The notes: generated by a model not told the origin, from the letters alone. A stretch of DNA of 22,387 bases from Planctomycetota bacterium (GCA_031082105.1 JAVHLO010000011.1:1-22387), one strand, 5' to 3'. Shown: positions 8,801 through 15,525, counted from the stretch's first letter. A program made the numbers and translations.

Positions 8801-10470
8801 GCCGCCACCTGGCGCTTGTCCCAGCCGCCGGCGAGGAGCATGTCGAGGTCGCGCTCCATGAAGACCGTGCAGCGGTCGGAGGTGTTCGGGGCCGTGGCGC
8901 CCAGGCAGAAATCCGCGTAGTCGTCGATGCGCACGCCGAGCTTCTTCGACTGCTCCTCTATGAACGATCCGGTGCCGGCGGCGCAGACGTAGTTCATCAC
9001 GGAGTTGTAGACGACGCCGTTCTGGAGCTGCGTGAACTTCGCGTCCTGTCCGCCGAGCTCGATGATCGTGTCGACCTCTGGGTCCATGAAGACGGCGGCG
9101 CGCGCGTGCGCGGTGATCTCGTTCATTTCGATGTCCGCATGGAGCACCTGCTGCATCATCTTGCGGCCGGACCCGGTCGTGCCCGCCGCAAGGATCTGGA
9201 AGGTGAGCCCGTGCTTCTTCTGAAGGTCGAGCAGTGCGCGGAATATCTTCTTGGTGGCGTTGATCGGGTCGCCCTCGGTCTTTCTGTATGCCCAGGTGAC
9301 GACCTTCCCTTCAAGGTCGACCAGCGTGGCCTTCGTGCTGGTCGAGCCGATATCGATTCCGAGAGTGACGGGAATTGCCGACGCGGGAGCCTGAGGCAGC
9401 TCCTTCACGCTGGGGCAAGGAGATGCTGAACTGGGTTCAGAATGACGGGAGGGGGCGTCCGCGGCAGAAGGCGGCGTCTTTTTCGCCAAAGGGCGCTCGA
9501 CCAGCGCGACCTCGGTGCCGAAAGCGTCGACATAGTAGTCGGCGAAGATGAACTGGGGATAGTCTGAGAGCTTCAGTTCCAGCGGCGGCTTCAGCGCCTT
9601 TCTATCGATCGGCGCTTTGCCGGTCGGGCTGGGGATCGAGTCGTCCTTCGCAATCCTGGCAAAGTCGACGACCGCGGCCTTTGCAGTCTTCGCGCCGGTT
9701 GGTTGCCTGTGGTTGTGTCGCGCGACGAGCGCAGCGCCGATCGCGCCCGCGATGGTCGGGTGCGGGTGAGCGGCCATGGCGACTTCGAGCTTGGCGCCGA
9801 TGGCGGCAACGACCGCGGTGTTAAGCGCCACGCCGCCGAGGACAACCGTCTCGCCGTCGACCTTGTGACCGTTCAGGAGCGAGTCGACGGTGCTGCGGCC
9901 GAGGCTTCTGCACAGACCCGCAGCGATGGCCTCGGGCGTGAACCCGTTTTGCTGGAGGTGGATCATGTCGGTCTTGGCGAAGACCGCGCAGCGCGTCGCG
10001 ACAGTGGGCGGGTGTCCCGCGAAAGACATTGCCCGCTCCGCGAGCTGTTCCGGCGTCATCGTGAGCCGGTACGCCTGTTGGTCGAGAAACGCGCCGCTGC
10101 CTGAGGCGCAGGCGCTGTTCATGGCCGTCGAGCGGTACCTGCCGTCCTCGGACAGCCGGGTAAGGCTGAAGCTTCCGGCGCCGATGTAGATGATGTTGCG
10201 AACCGTCGGTAGAAAGTGGCGCGTCCCTTCAACCTGCGCCACGATGGGGTCGATGTAGTCGCCCAGCCCGGAGACAAACATCGCTGCCGCGCCGGTGCGG
10301 ACGACCGAGACGGTCTCGCCCAGCGGGAACGATTCCAGAACGGCCTTGATGCACGCGACCGGGTCGCCGCTATGCCGGCGGTAGTCGGATTTCACGACGA
10401 CCCCGGCCTCGTCGACAAGCGCAGCGCCGATGAACGCAGACCCCGCGTCTATTCCAAGAAAAGTCTTCAT
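5827..10470 (-). CDS. Acyl-CoA dehydratase activase-related fusion protein (BadF/HgdC x2, DUF2229, HgdB-like)
   Basis: Relatives couple ATP hydrolysis to electron transfer in 2-hydroxyacyl-CoA dehydratase or benzoyl-CoA reductase systems. The large fused forms have no settled substrate. The 1547 residues contain one ASKHA-type activase domain (1 to about 255; GIDAGSAFIG, CASGSGAFLD near 121-130), a second (about 368-627; GIDIGSTSTK, CAAGTGSFIEEQ near 497-507, SDRCTVFMER), a cysteine-rich CDLCANHC segment (680-687), a DUF2229-like region (about 760-1070) and a C-terminal HgdB-like part (about 1150-1535; CVPCPTT 1203-1209, GPCRFGQYN). The cysteines fit an iron-sulfur protein. The frame is open to 10644, but a promoter at 10505-10533 and a repeat at 10557-10593 place the start at 10470, where MKTFLGIDAG matches the family. 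Linkers near 335-360, 632-646 and 1073-1130 are repeat-derived. No dehydratase subunits are adjacent. Confidence 0.9.
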   Translation of the reverse strand: MKTFLGIDAGSAFIGAALVDEAGVVVKSDYRRHSGDPVACIKAVLESFPLGETVSVVRTGAAAMFVSGLGDYIDPIVAQVEGTRHFLPTVRNIIYIGAGSFSLTRLSEDGRYRSTAMNSACASGSGAFLDQQAYRLTMTPEQLAERAMSFAGHPPTVATRCAVFAKTDMIHLQQNGFTPEAIAAGLCRSLGRSTVDSLLNGHKVDGETVVLGGVALNTAVVAAIGAKLEVAMAAHPHPTIAGAIGAALVARHNHRQPTGAKTAKAAVVDFARIAKDDSIPSPTGKAPIDRKALKPPLELKLSDYPQFIFADYYVDAFGTEVALVERPLAKKTPPSAADAPSRHSEPSSASPCPSVKELPQAPASAIPVTLGIDIGSTSTKATLVDLEGKVVTWAYRKTEGDPINATKKIFRALLDLQKKHGLTFQILAAGTTGSGRKMMQQVLHADIEMNEITAHARAAVFMDPEVDTIIELGGQDAKFTQLQNGVVYNSVMNYVCAAGTGSFIEEQSKKLGVRIDDYADFCLGATAPNTSDRCTVFMERDLDMLLAGGWDKRQVAAAVLHSVRDNYLNKVVGQLKIGNRVYFQGATARNKALVAAFEQHLGKKIIVSPFCHMTGAFGMSLILLDRFFPAWTSCHSELGSESPSPCVKKALLARPIAQHKSPFRGLGFADVEVRSETEKCDLCANHCSISLITTEDETVAWGLMCGRDYADKRCKTRTIRAAHSIEKRHQLLTEPAALAAGSASPASGIGVKAPGDSVIGIPKTLTMWTYLPLWRRFFAELGFQTVLSSPARDAAFKKGQQYVTAEFCAPVIVSHGHVADLLEKGINRIFIPHFMRERTVDGFSNNHFCCYVQAHPSVISSLGSLNAADKLLSPVIDLRYGEGHVVDMLHAELGPKLGVTKRAVRNAYFAGLQEQARFAAENAKAGTAALVSLAREGKAGIVLIGRAYNTLDPGLNLQLPGKIAERGYEVLFTDMLPVNAASVAEDYPNMYWNSGQLVLAAARFVAERDDLLGIFFTSFSCGPDSYLLSYFKEEMAKKKKPYLVLQFDGHGADAGYMTRIEAALESFKAWRATRSPLPLEEGKRSPLPLGEGEGEGSPLSPVPGSAAPRPSSGTDVIPSPPTPLPKGEGRRASVTLGGGRPTGALLPPQEDLRGRLLFIPPMEPIASRLFAASFRGAGIRSEVLEETPRTLAVGLRHTGGGECVPCPTTIGSLIHTVEERKLDPKDVAFFMATAVGPCRFGQYNTLNKLVLRRKGWESLRILAPSAANNYEGLDERLRRKLWDVFVVGDIVRKITLRLRPYETLPGSADAAAEKALTLLEQEFARPDTNAVRALGEAAAIFRSVKTAGPPKPRVGIVGEIYVRCDPFINDNLIRAIERLGGEALLASLSEWILYVNFLNNQAARISRAGLLARIGLFLTGRFYHKRERALLKAVGNLLEDREDPPLEQIVAAGEKYVPQQFQGEAILTLGRAIWFAKKERVSAIVNASPIFCMPGTTTTAIFPKLERELGVPIICNFYDGSGDPNRSLVPYMHYIKAAAEEGARSPR
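7084..7247. repeat. Cluster of three CCCTCTCCC palindromes inside the activase gene
   Basis: Unit 1 is CCCCTCTCCC-TTT-GGGAGAGGGG (7084-7106) with a GGGGGCGAGGG flank. Unit 2 (7184-7217) is the inverse arrangement, CCCTCACCCTCG followed by CCCTCTCCC-AGA-GGGAGAGGGG. Unit 3 (7226-7247) is a decayed copy. All are read through in frame and give the low-complexity SPLPLGEGEGEG and PSPPTPLPKGEG peptide between the DUF2229-like and HgdB-like regions (residues about 1073-1130). Confidence 0.85.
8541..8576. repeat. TCATTCTGAAC-type palindromic repeat inside the activase gene, copy B
   Basis: The core TCTGAACCGAGTTCAGA is a near-palindrome flanked by GGAGAT and ATGACAGGAGG. It is read in frame as the peptide SCHSELGSESPS (residues about 633-644), in the linker between the second activase domain and the CDLCANHC segment. 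It matches the copy at 9417-9452 closely. Confidence 0.8.
9417..9452. repeat. TCATTCTGAAC-type palindromic repeat inside the activase gene, copy A
   Basis: It is the same element as at 8541-8576 in the same orientation, with four or five differences over about 36 bases (core CTGAACTGGGTTCAG). It is read in frame as SRHSEPSSASPC (residues about 341-352), in the linker between the first and second activase domains. Confidence 0.8.
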
Positions 10471-10504
10471 AGTCAGAAACAGAGTTTTACGCAAAAGGGC
10501 AGGG

Positions 10505-10533
10505 ATTATAGCAGAAAAAACCGGTGCGGGCAA
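10505..10533 (-). promoter_or_regulatory. Strong sigma-70-type promoter for the activase gene
   Basis: On the minus strand, TTGCCC (plus 10528-10533) is followed after exactly 17 nt by a perfect TATAAT (10505-10510). The predicted transcript start near 10498 lies about 28 nt before the ATG at 10470. This excludes the longer frame as the translated form and supports the chosen start. Confidence 0.7.
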
Positions 10534-10556
10534 GGATTCGAAACACGGGAGACCCC

Positions 10557-10593
10557 GTTCGTATCGGGAGCGACAAAAGTCGCCACTACGAAC
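10557..10593. repeat. GTTCGTA-ended palindromic repeat, copy 1
   Basis: Outer arms GTTCGTA (10557-10563) and TACGAAC (10587-10593) enclose a GCGAC-AAAA-GTCGC hairpin. The last 24 bases (10570-10593) are the exact reverse complement of 17276-17299, so this is a dispersed family. It lies upstream of the activase promoter in the divergent intergenic region. Confidence 0.8.
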
Positions 10594-10607
10594 ACGCCCG
10601 ACGGAGA

Positions 10608-10636
10608 TTGACTTCGCGAAGCGAAAATGATACTCT
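10608..10636 (+). promoter_or_regulatory. Possible promoter for the small membrane protein gene
   Basis: TTGACT (10608-10613) is followed after 17 nt by TACTCT (10631-10636), only a 3/6 -10 match; GATACT at 15-nt spacing is an alternative. With the first reading, transcription would start at about 10643, the ATG itself, implying a leaderless message. This would fit the lack of a clear ribosome binding site. Confidence 0.25.
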
Positions 10637-10642
10637 CCGCGC

Positions 10643-11014
10643 ATGAGACTGCTCGAGAAACACGGGGCAACGATAGGCCTGATACTGTTCGCTGTCTATG
10701 CGGCGATCCTGGGGACGCTGGCGATCGACCAGGCGTTCGGGTTGGGGCTATTCCCAACGCCGCTCGACAAGTACCTCACAGAGCGGATCGAGAAGCTGGG
10801 CGACCCGGACGTGGTGGTTGCCGAGGAGGCGCGGAGAGAGCTGGTCGAACAGTGGCGGGGGCTGGCCGTGGACACGCTGATCCCGGCGCTCGAGTGGCGC
10901 GAGCCGATCCGTTCGCGCGCGCGCGCGTGCCTCGTCGAGATAACCGGCCAGAACTTCGGAATGCAGCCCGGCCCGTGGGAGGACTGGTGGGCGGAGCATG
11001 GTGACGCCTACTAG
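10643..11014 (+). CDS. Small membrane-anchored HEAT-like protein of unknown function
   Basis: The product has 123 residues. One hydrophobic helix near the N-terminus (about 10-30, IGLILFAVYAAILGTLAI) follows a short basic start and probably anchors it with the rest outside the cytoplasm. Residues about 45-105 are helical and charged, and resemble a single HEAT-type repeat pair (DPDVVVAEEARRELVEQW, then IRSRARACLVEITG). The end, GPWEDWWAEHG, is a tail often seen after HEAT-like repeats in large environmental genomes. No catalytic motif is visible. The ATG at 10643 was preferred to the overlapping frame from 10627, whose product is Arg/Gly-rich and lacks a domain. It is divergent from the activase and 122 nt upstream of the radical SAM gene. 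Confidence 0.7.
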   Translation: MRLLEKHGATIGLILFAVYAAILGTLAIDQAFGLGLFPTPLDKYLTERIEKLGDPDVVVAEEARRELVEQWRGLAVDTLIPALEWREPIRSRARACLVEITGQNFGMQPGPWEDWWAEHGDAY

Positions 11015-11043
11015 CCCGGCTCTTTGCGAAGAAACATGGATAT

Positions 11044-11110
11044 GTCATTGCGAGCCGCAGCGAAGCAATCTCCTGCACTCTGGAGCAAGAGGACTTGGCG
11101 ATTGCTGCGC
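11044..11110. repeat. GTCATTGCGAG-type inverted repeat element
   Basis: The element begins GTCATTGCGAG and has arms GCGAAGCAATC (11060-11070) and GATTGCTGCGC (11100-11110) that are inverted with one mismatch. A CTCC...GGAG hairpin sits inside. It resembles the widespread REP-like GTCATTGCGAG...GAAGCAATCTC repeats of bacterial genomes. It ends 26 nt before the radical SAM start codon. Confidence 0.7.
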
Positions 11111-11136
11111 TGTGCCAGTCAAGGGAACCATTGAAG

Positions 11137-12183
11137 ATGCCACTCCGTCGATGGCTCAACAAGTGTCTCAACCGCCTCGAGTTTCTCATGAAGAGAATTT
11201 CGCTTAGGTCATACCCTACTGTCGCGATCATCGACCCGACGAACGTCTGCAATCTCCATTGCCCGCTCTGCGCCACAGGTTCGGGAAAATCGGACCACCC
11301 GAAAGGCATGATGGACGAGGCGCACTTCGGTTCGATTATCGACTCGCTGGGCCCGTACCTCTACGAGCTGCACCTCTACAACTGGGGCGAGCCGCTATTG
11401 AACCGGCGATTGCCCGAACTCGTGAAGTATGCAAAGGCGCACTCCCCCGCGCGGATCTTTGTCAGCTCGAACCTCAACACGCTGTCGGAGGAAATGGCGA
11501 CCGGCCTCATCGAGTCCGGCGTCGACGAGCTCACCGTTGCGGCGGATGGGATAAGCGAAGAAACGTATCAGAAATACCGGGTCGGCGGGAGTTTTGAGAA
11601 GGTGCTGACGAACCTGAAGGCGCTTATTGCCAAGCGCGCAGCGCGCGCGGAGAGGCTTGGCGCGAAACCGCCTTTGGACGGCAAGGACGGCAAGAAATTG
11701 AAGCCGAAGATCATCTTCCGCTTCATGGTCATGAAACACAACGCGCACGAGATCGAAAAGGCGCGCGCGATGGCCGCAGAGCTCGGGGTGAACTTCAGAA
11801 AAAAGACGGTGCGGGTCGACATGGGCGACTTCTCGGAGGGGAACATCTTCGAGAAGATAGAGAAGCAGAAGGAGTGGCTGCCTGACGAGACGGAGCTGAA
11901 CCGCTACAAGAAGCACGACGAGCGGCTCGGCAAACTGCGCGTCTGCAAGGACCTGTGGACACGGACGTTCATAAGTTGGGACGGCGCGGTAACGCCGTGC
12001 TGCAACGTGTACGCGACGGGAGATTTCTTTGCCGCCTCGTTCGACCCCGACTTCCGCAAGATCTGGAACGGTCCCGCCTACAAAGCCGCGCGCGAGATCT
12101 TCAAGCTGGGCAAGCCCCCGGAAGGCGACACACCGATCTGCAAGCGTTGCGTCCGGTCGGGGAATAATATCTGGGTGAGCTAG
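11137..12183 (+). CDS. Radical SAM protein with SPASM domain
   Basis: Radical SAM enzymes reductively cleave S-adenosylmethionine at a 4Fe-4S cluster, and SPASM domains bind one or two further clusters. The 348-residue product carries the cluster motif CNLHCPLC (C38, C42, C45), the NWGEPLLNRRL glycine segment that contacts SAM, a TIM-barrel core to about residue 240, then a C-terminal SPASM half with CKDLWTRTFISWDG, TPCCNVYATGD, the IWNGPAY segment and a final CKRC. The substrate is not predictable: peptide, sugar-nucleotide and lipid modifiers share this layout, and no precursor peptide was found nearby. The ATG at 11137 has AAGGGA about 11 nt upstream. The 14-residue extension to 11095 is repeat-derived and is left out. 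The stop overlaps the stop of rseP on the other strand. Confidence 0.92.
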   Translation: MPLRRWLNKCLNRLEFLMKRISLRSYPTVAIIDPTNVCNLHCPLCATGSGKSDHPKGMMDEAHFGSIIDSLGPYLYELHLYNWGEPLLNRRLPELVKYAKAHSPARIFVSSNLNTLSEEMATGLIESGVDELTVAADGISEETYQKYRVGGSFEKVLTNLKALIAKRAARAERLGAKPPLDGKDGKKLKPKIIFRFMVMKHNAHEIEKARAMAAELGVNFRKKTVRVDMGDFSEGNIFEKIEKQKEWLPDETELNRYKKHDERLGKLRVCKDLWTRTFISWDGAVTPCCNVYATGDFFAASFDPDFRKIWNGPAYKAAREIFKLGKPPEGDTPICKRCVRSGNNIWVS

Positions 12184-14042
12184 AACGCCTGCGCCAGCCG
12201 CGCGATGTCGGCGTAGGTGACGAAGACGACAAGACTCAGGAGGAGGAGCAGTCCGACATACTGGGCGATGATGAGGTACTTCTCGGATAACGGCTTGCCG
12301 CGCAACCGCTCAAGCACCAGGAACGCGACGTGCCCGCCGTCCAGGATCGGGACCGGCAGCATGTTGAATATTGCCAGACTCAGGCTCAACAGCGAAAGCA
12401 ACCACAGAAACCTGCCGAAACTCTCGCGCACCACCGCATATGAAGCGCCGGCAATGCCGATCGGGCCTGCCATGTCCCTGGGCGATTCCGTCATCCCCAC
12501 GAGACGGACCAGAAAGACAAGCGTCAGAGAAACGTTCTCCATCGTCTCGTCGAAACCGATTTTCACGGCGTCAAAGAAACCGTCGGCCCTGTAGAAGACG
12601 CTCCGCTGTACCAGCTCCACTCCGAGCGAGGCCAGCTCCACCTTGTTCGGCGCGAGCGAAACGTCGCTGATGACGCCGTTGTTGTCGAAGGTCACCGCAA
12701 TCGGCCGCTGTTCCTCAGCCACGAACAGCCCGAAGGTGTCTTCGATCCTCGCGAACGACTCGCCGGCGACGCGCACTATCCGCGCGCCCTCTTCTACCAC
12801 GGGCCGGACCTGGGCCGCCGCGCCGGTCTTCAGTTGCTCAGCCGTGGCGCGCAAGAAAGCGCAATAGCCCGGCACGGATGTCCCCAGCGGCGAGTCCTTC
12901 GGCGCGGACGCGATGACCGGGAGGAACCGGATCGTCACGAAAATCTTGCCCTTGCCGGTGTCGCCGACGACCGGCGTCATCTCAACTTCCACGGGTTTTC
13001 CCTCGCGCTCGACGGTCATTCGCACGAGGTTGCCCGTGTTCGAGCTTATTGCCTCCGTGAACCGGCCCCAGGCGCGGGCGGGCGCGCCGTTCACTTCGAG
13101 CGGGATATCGCCGGGCATCAGCACGCCGTCCGCCGGCCCGCCCTTCTTGATCTTGTCCACCTGGAACGCGAGCCACTGCTTGATGTCCATTTCGTAGTAT
13201 GTTCTGGCGACGCGCGGGATGGCGGAGACTTCGCGCTCCGAGCCGTCTTCGCCGCGTACCTTCAGTTGCACGCTCTTGCCGCCGCACTTCTGGATCCGTT
13301 CCTGGAAGTCGATCATCGAGAGGACGGGTTTGCCATCGATCTCGAGGAACCGGTCGCCCGCCCGGATCCCCGCCTCTTCCGCGGGCGAACCGCTCTTGAC
13401 CTTGCCGGCCGTTGCCTCGCCGGCCGGGAGCACGCCGATCCCGGTCGAGCCGCGCGCCTCCACCGGGAAGACGAGCCGCCGGTCGTTCCTTCGGACCTGG
13501 ACCGAGACCGTGCTGCCGGGCGCGGCCTTCATCATATGCTTGCGGTAGGTGTCGAGGTGCTTCACCGGGACGCCGTCGACGGTCTCGATGACATCGCCCG
13601 GCATCATGAGCGAATCCCATTCCGAGGACCCCTCGCGGACGGTGCTCACCTCAGGCGCGGGCAGGTTCATCCCGACAAGGTACGCCAGGATGCACAAGGG
13701 GAAGCCCGCGAGGAAGTTCATGACCGACCCAGCCATGAAGATCGGAAGGCGGCGCATCGGCGGCTGGGATTGGAGCTCGTACGGCGCGCCGGTCCGCTCC
13801 TCGCCCGGGTTCTCGCCGGCCATCTTCACGTAGCCGCCGATAAGGATGACCGACAGCCGGTATTCCGTGTCACCGCGCTTGAACTTGATGAGGACTGGGC
13901 CGAACCCGAGCGAGAACGCCTCCACCCGCACGCCCATCTTCTTTGCGACGATGAAATGGCCGAGCTCGTGGACGAAGATCAAGAATCCGACGCCCACGAC
14001 GATCGTCAGGATGTGCAGCAGTGTTTCGAGGATTCCAATCAT
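12180..14042 (-). CDS. rseP: RseP-type site-2 protease with three PDZ domains
   Basis: This inner-membrane zinc metalloprotease cuts within transmembrane helices, for example releasing sigma factors from truncated anti-sigma factors. In the 620-residue product the first helix bears the zinc motif HELGH (25-29). The membrane-associated segment GGYVKMAGE follows, then a second helix with MNFLAG. Three PDZ-like modules occupy about 130-410 (MPGDVIETVDG; IRAGDRFLEIDG; LMPGDIPLEVNG). The C-terminal helices contain NMLPVPILDGG, whose aspartate is the third zinc ligand. E. coli RseP has two PDZ domains and about 450 residues, so this is a long variant. The ATG at 14042 was chosen over an in-frame TTG at 14075. 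dxr lies directly upstream on the same strand, a common pairing. No anti-sigma factor is in view. Confidence 0.95.
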   Translation of the reverse strand: MIGILETLLHILTIVVGVGFLIFVHELGHFIVAKKMGVRVEAFSLGFGPVLIKFKRGDTEYRLSVILIGGYVKMAGENPGEERTGAPYELQSQPPMRRLPIFMAGSVMNFLAGFPLCILAYLVGMNLPAPEVSTVREGSSEWDSLMMPGDVIETVDGVPVKHLDTYRKHMMKAAPGSTVSVQVRRNDRRLVFPVEARGSTGIGVLPAGEATAGKVKSGSPAEEAGIRAGDRFLEIDGKPVLSMIDFQERIQKCGGKSVQLKVRGEDGSEREVSAIPRVARTYYEMDIKQWLAFQVDKIKKGGPADGVLMPGDIPLEVNGAPARAWGRFTEAISSNTGNLVRMTVEREGKPVEVEMTPVVGDTGKGKIFVTIRFLPVIASAPKDSPLGTSVPGYCAFLRATAEQLKTGAAAQVRPVVEEGARIVRVAGESFARIEDTFGLFVAEEQRPIAVTFDNNGVISDVSLAPNKVELASLGVELVQRSVFYRADGFFDAVKIGFDETMENVSLTLVFLVRLVGMTESPRDMAGPIGIAGASYAVVRESFGRFLWLLSLLSLSLAIFNMLPVPILDGGHVAFLVLERLRGKPLSEKYLIIAQYVGLLLLLSLVVFVTYADIARLAQAF

Positions 14043-14110
14043 GAGACTCAACGCCAGGCCGGGGTACGGCGGCAAGAAAAAGGTGCGAAGCGTTCAAGCT
14101 TACGTAAAAA

Positions 14111-14188
14111 CCACAGATTACACGGATTGCACAGATTCTTCAGGAGATTCCGGGGAAACCTAATCTGTGCAATCCGTGTAATCTGTGG
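14111..14188 (-). repeat. Perfect 27-bp inverted repeat between dxr and rseP, terminator-like
   Basis: Left arm 14111-14137 (starts CCACAGATTACACGG) is the exact reverse complement of right arm 14162-14188, with a 24-nt spacer. Read on the minus strand, as dxr mRNA would be, the hairpin is followed at once by TTTTTACG, the shape of an intrinsic terminator or attenuator. The arm sequence belongs to the ACAGATTACACGGATT type of dispersed repeat seen in many environmental genomes. It lies in the 198-bp gap between the dxr stop and rseP start. Confidence 0.85.
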
Positions 14189-14240
14189 ATTGCTTACTAT
14201 GGGCGAAAAACGAGCGCAGAACTTCCCGTAGGGCGCACGG

Positions 14241-15410
14241 CTACCTGATGCAGCCGGCCGCCTCCTTGCGCGCCCACTTGTCGGCAGCCAGGATCTCGTC
14301 GAGCGACGCAGCCGGATCGGGCGCGTGGCGGTTGAAAACCTCCTCGACGAGCGACACGATCCGCGGGAACGGGATTTTCTTCTCCAGAAAGAGCCCGACG
14401 GCGACCTCGTTGGCCGCGTTGAGCACCGCGCCGGCGGTCCCGCCGACCTCCGCCGCCCGGTATCCGAGCCGCAACGCGCGCGCCTTCTCCTCGCCGGGCC
14501 GCTGGAACGTGAGCGCGCCGACCTTTACCAGGTCGAGCTTCGCGCATGGGCTCTCAACGCGGTCAGGGAACGTCAGCGCATATTGTATCGGCAGTTTCAT
14601 GTCCGGCACCGCAAGCTGCGCGATGATCGAGGCGTCGCGAAACTGGACCATCGAGTGGATTACCGCCTGCGGGTGGATGACCACGTCGATCCGCGATGGG
14701 GGCAGGTTGAAGAGCCAGTGCGCCTCGATCACCTCGAGCGCCTTGTTCATCATCGTGGCGGAATCGATGGTCACCTTCGGCCCCATGTTCCACGTGGGGT
14801 GGCCGAGCGCGGCCTCGGGCAGGATCTTCTCGGCCTCCTCCCGGGTCGCGGAAAGGAACGCGCCCCCGGACGCGGTCAGGATCAGCCTGTCGACCTCCGC
14901 GCGGTTGTGTCCGCGGACGGACTGGAAGAGCGCACTGTGTTCGCTGTCGACGGGGATTATTTCCGCGCCGGCCTTCTTTGCCTCGGCCAGGACGAACCCG
15001 CCCGCCATGACGAGCGATTCCTTGTTGGCAAGCGCGAGCCGCTTTCCCGCCCGCACGGCCGACAGGGTCAGGGGCAGCCCGACGCCGCCGGTAACTGCGC
15101 ACAGGACGATATCGATCTCGGGGCGCGCCGCGAGCGCGGCAAGTTCTTCGGGCCCGCACGCGACCTCGACAGGCGGCGACATCGCAGCCATCCGAGAGCG
15201 GAGAGCGCTGGCATGCGCGGGGTTGGCGATCCCGACGACGCGCGCGCCGTGTTTCTCCGCCTGCATGGCAAGTTCGCCGTGCCGCTCCGCCGCAGTCAGC
15301 CCGTAGACGGCGAACCGGTCGCCTAGCCGCGCCAGCACTTCGAGCGCGTTGCGCCCGATCGAGCCGGTCGCGCCAAAGATGAGGACGTTCTTTTTTTTGC
15401 GTTTCACCAT
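14241..15410 (-). CDS. dxr: 1-deoxy-D-xylulose 5-phosphate reductoisomerase
   Basis: Dxr (IspC) converts 1-deoxy-D-xylulose 5-phosphate to 2-C-methyl-D-erythritol 4-phosphate with NADPH, the committed step of the MEP isoprenoid pathway in the cytosol. The 389 residues show NADPH-binding GATGSIG (13-19), LANKESLVMAG (127-137), metal ligands D155 and E157 in PVDSEHSALFQ, SGGAF (181-185), the HPTWNMG flexible loop (204-210), and DSATMMNKALE with the third metal ligand E226. Length is standard. The ATG at 15410 is supported because the frame above it has only a TTG and lacks family similarity. Codons 4-7 include a run of eight A residues, a possible slippage site. A promoter candidate lies about 60 nt upstream. 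rseP follows on the same strand. Confidence 0.97.
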   Translation of the reverse strand: MVKRKKKNVLIFGATGSIGRNALEVLARLGDRFAVYGLTAAERHGELAMQAEKHGARVVGIANPAHASALRSRMAAMSPPVEVACGPEELAALAARPEIDIVLCAVTGGVGLPLTLSAVRAGKRLALANKESLVMAGGFVLAEAKKAGAEIIPVDSEHSALFQSVRGHNRAEVDRLILTASGGAFLSATREEAEKILPEAALGHPTWNMGPKVTIDSATMMNKALEVIEAHWLFNLPPSRIDVVIHPQAVIHSMVQFRDASIIAQLAVPDMKLPIQYALTFPDRVESPCAKLDLVKVGALTFQRPGEEKARALRLGYRAAEVGGTAGAVLNAANEVAVGLFLEKKIPFPRIVSLVEEVFNRHAPDPAASLDEILAADKWARKEAAGCIR

Positions 15411-15470
15411 GGACGGAAACGCGCCGGAGGCGGCGACGCCAAGAACACAACAAAGCAAGAAGAAGACCGA

Positions 15471-15499
15471 GTTCTATCAGAAAAGGAGGGTGGTTTCAA
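15471..15499 (-). promoter_or_regulatory. Candidate promoter for dxr
   Basis: On the minus strand, TTGAAA (plus 15494-15499, 5/6) is followed after 17 nt by TAGAAC (15471-15476, 4/6). Transcription would start near 15464, leaving a leader of about 54 nt before the dxr ATG. Identified by consensus and position only. Confidence 0.35.
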
Positions 15500-15525
15500 G
15501 GAAAAGACCGTGCTGCATCGGAGTT

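Noticed and set aside
8566..9429. Plus-strand frame of 287 codons opposite the activase
   Set aside because: It overlaps conserved activase motifs on the other strand and has no recognisable features.
10471..10644. N-terminal extension of the activase frame up to 10644
   Set aside because: It covers a near-perfect promoter and a dispersed palindromic repeat, and the family N-terminus (MKTFLGIDAG) begins at 10470.
12834..14231. Long plus-strand open frame opposite rseP (465 codons)
   Set aside because: It is antisense to a clearly recognised gene, is Arg/His/Asp-rich and shows no domain; long shadow frames are common in GC-rich DNA.
14325..15326. Long plus-strand frames opposite dxr
   Set aside because: Dxr motifs on the minus strand are complete; the antisense products are arginine-rich and domain-free.
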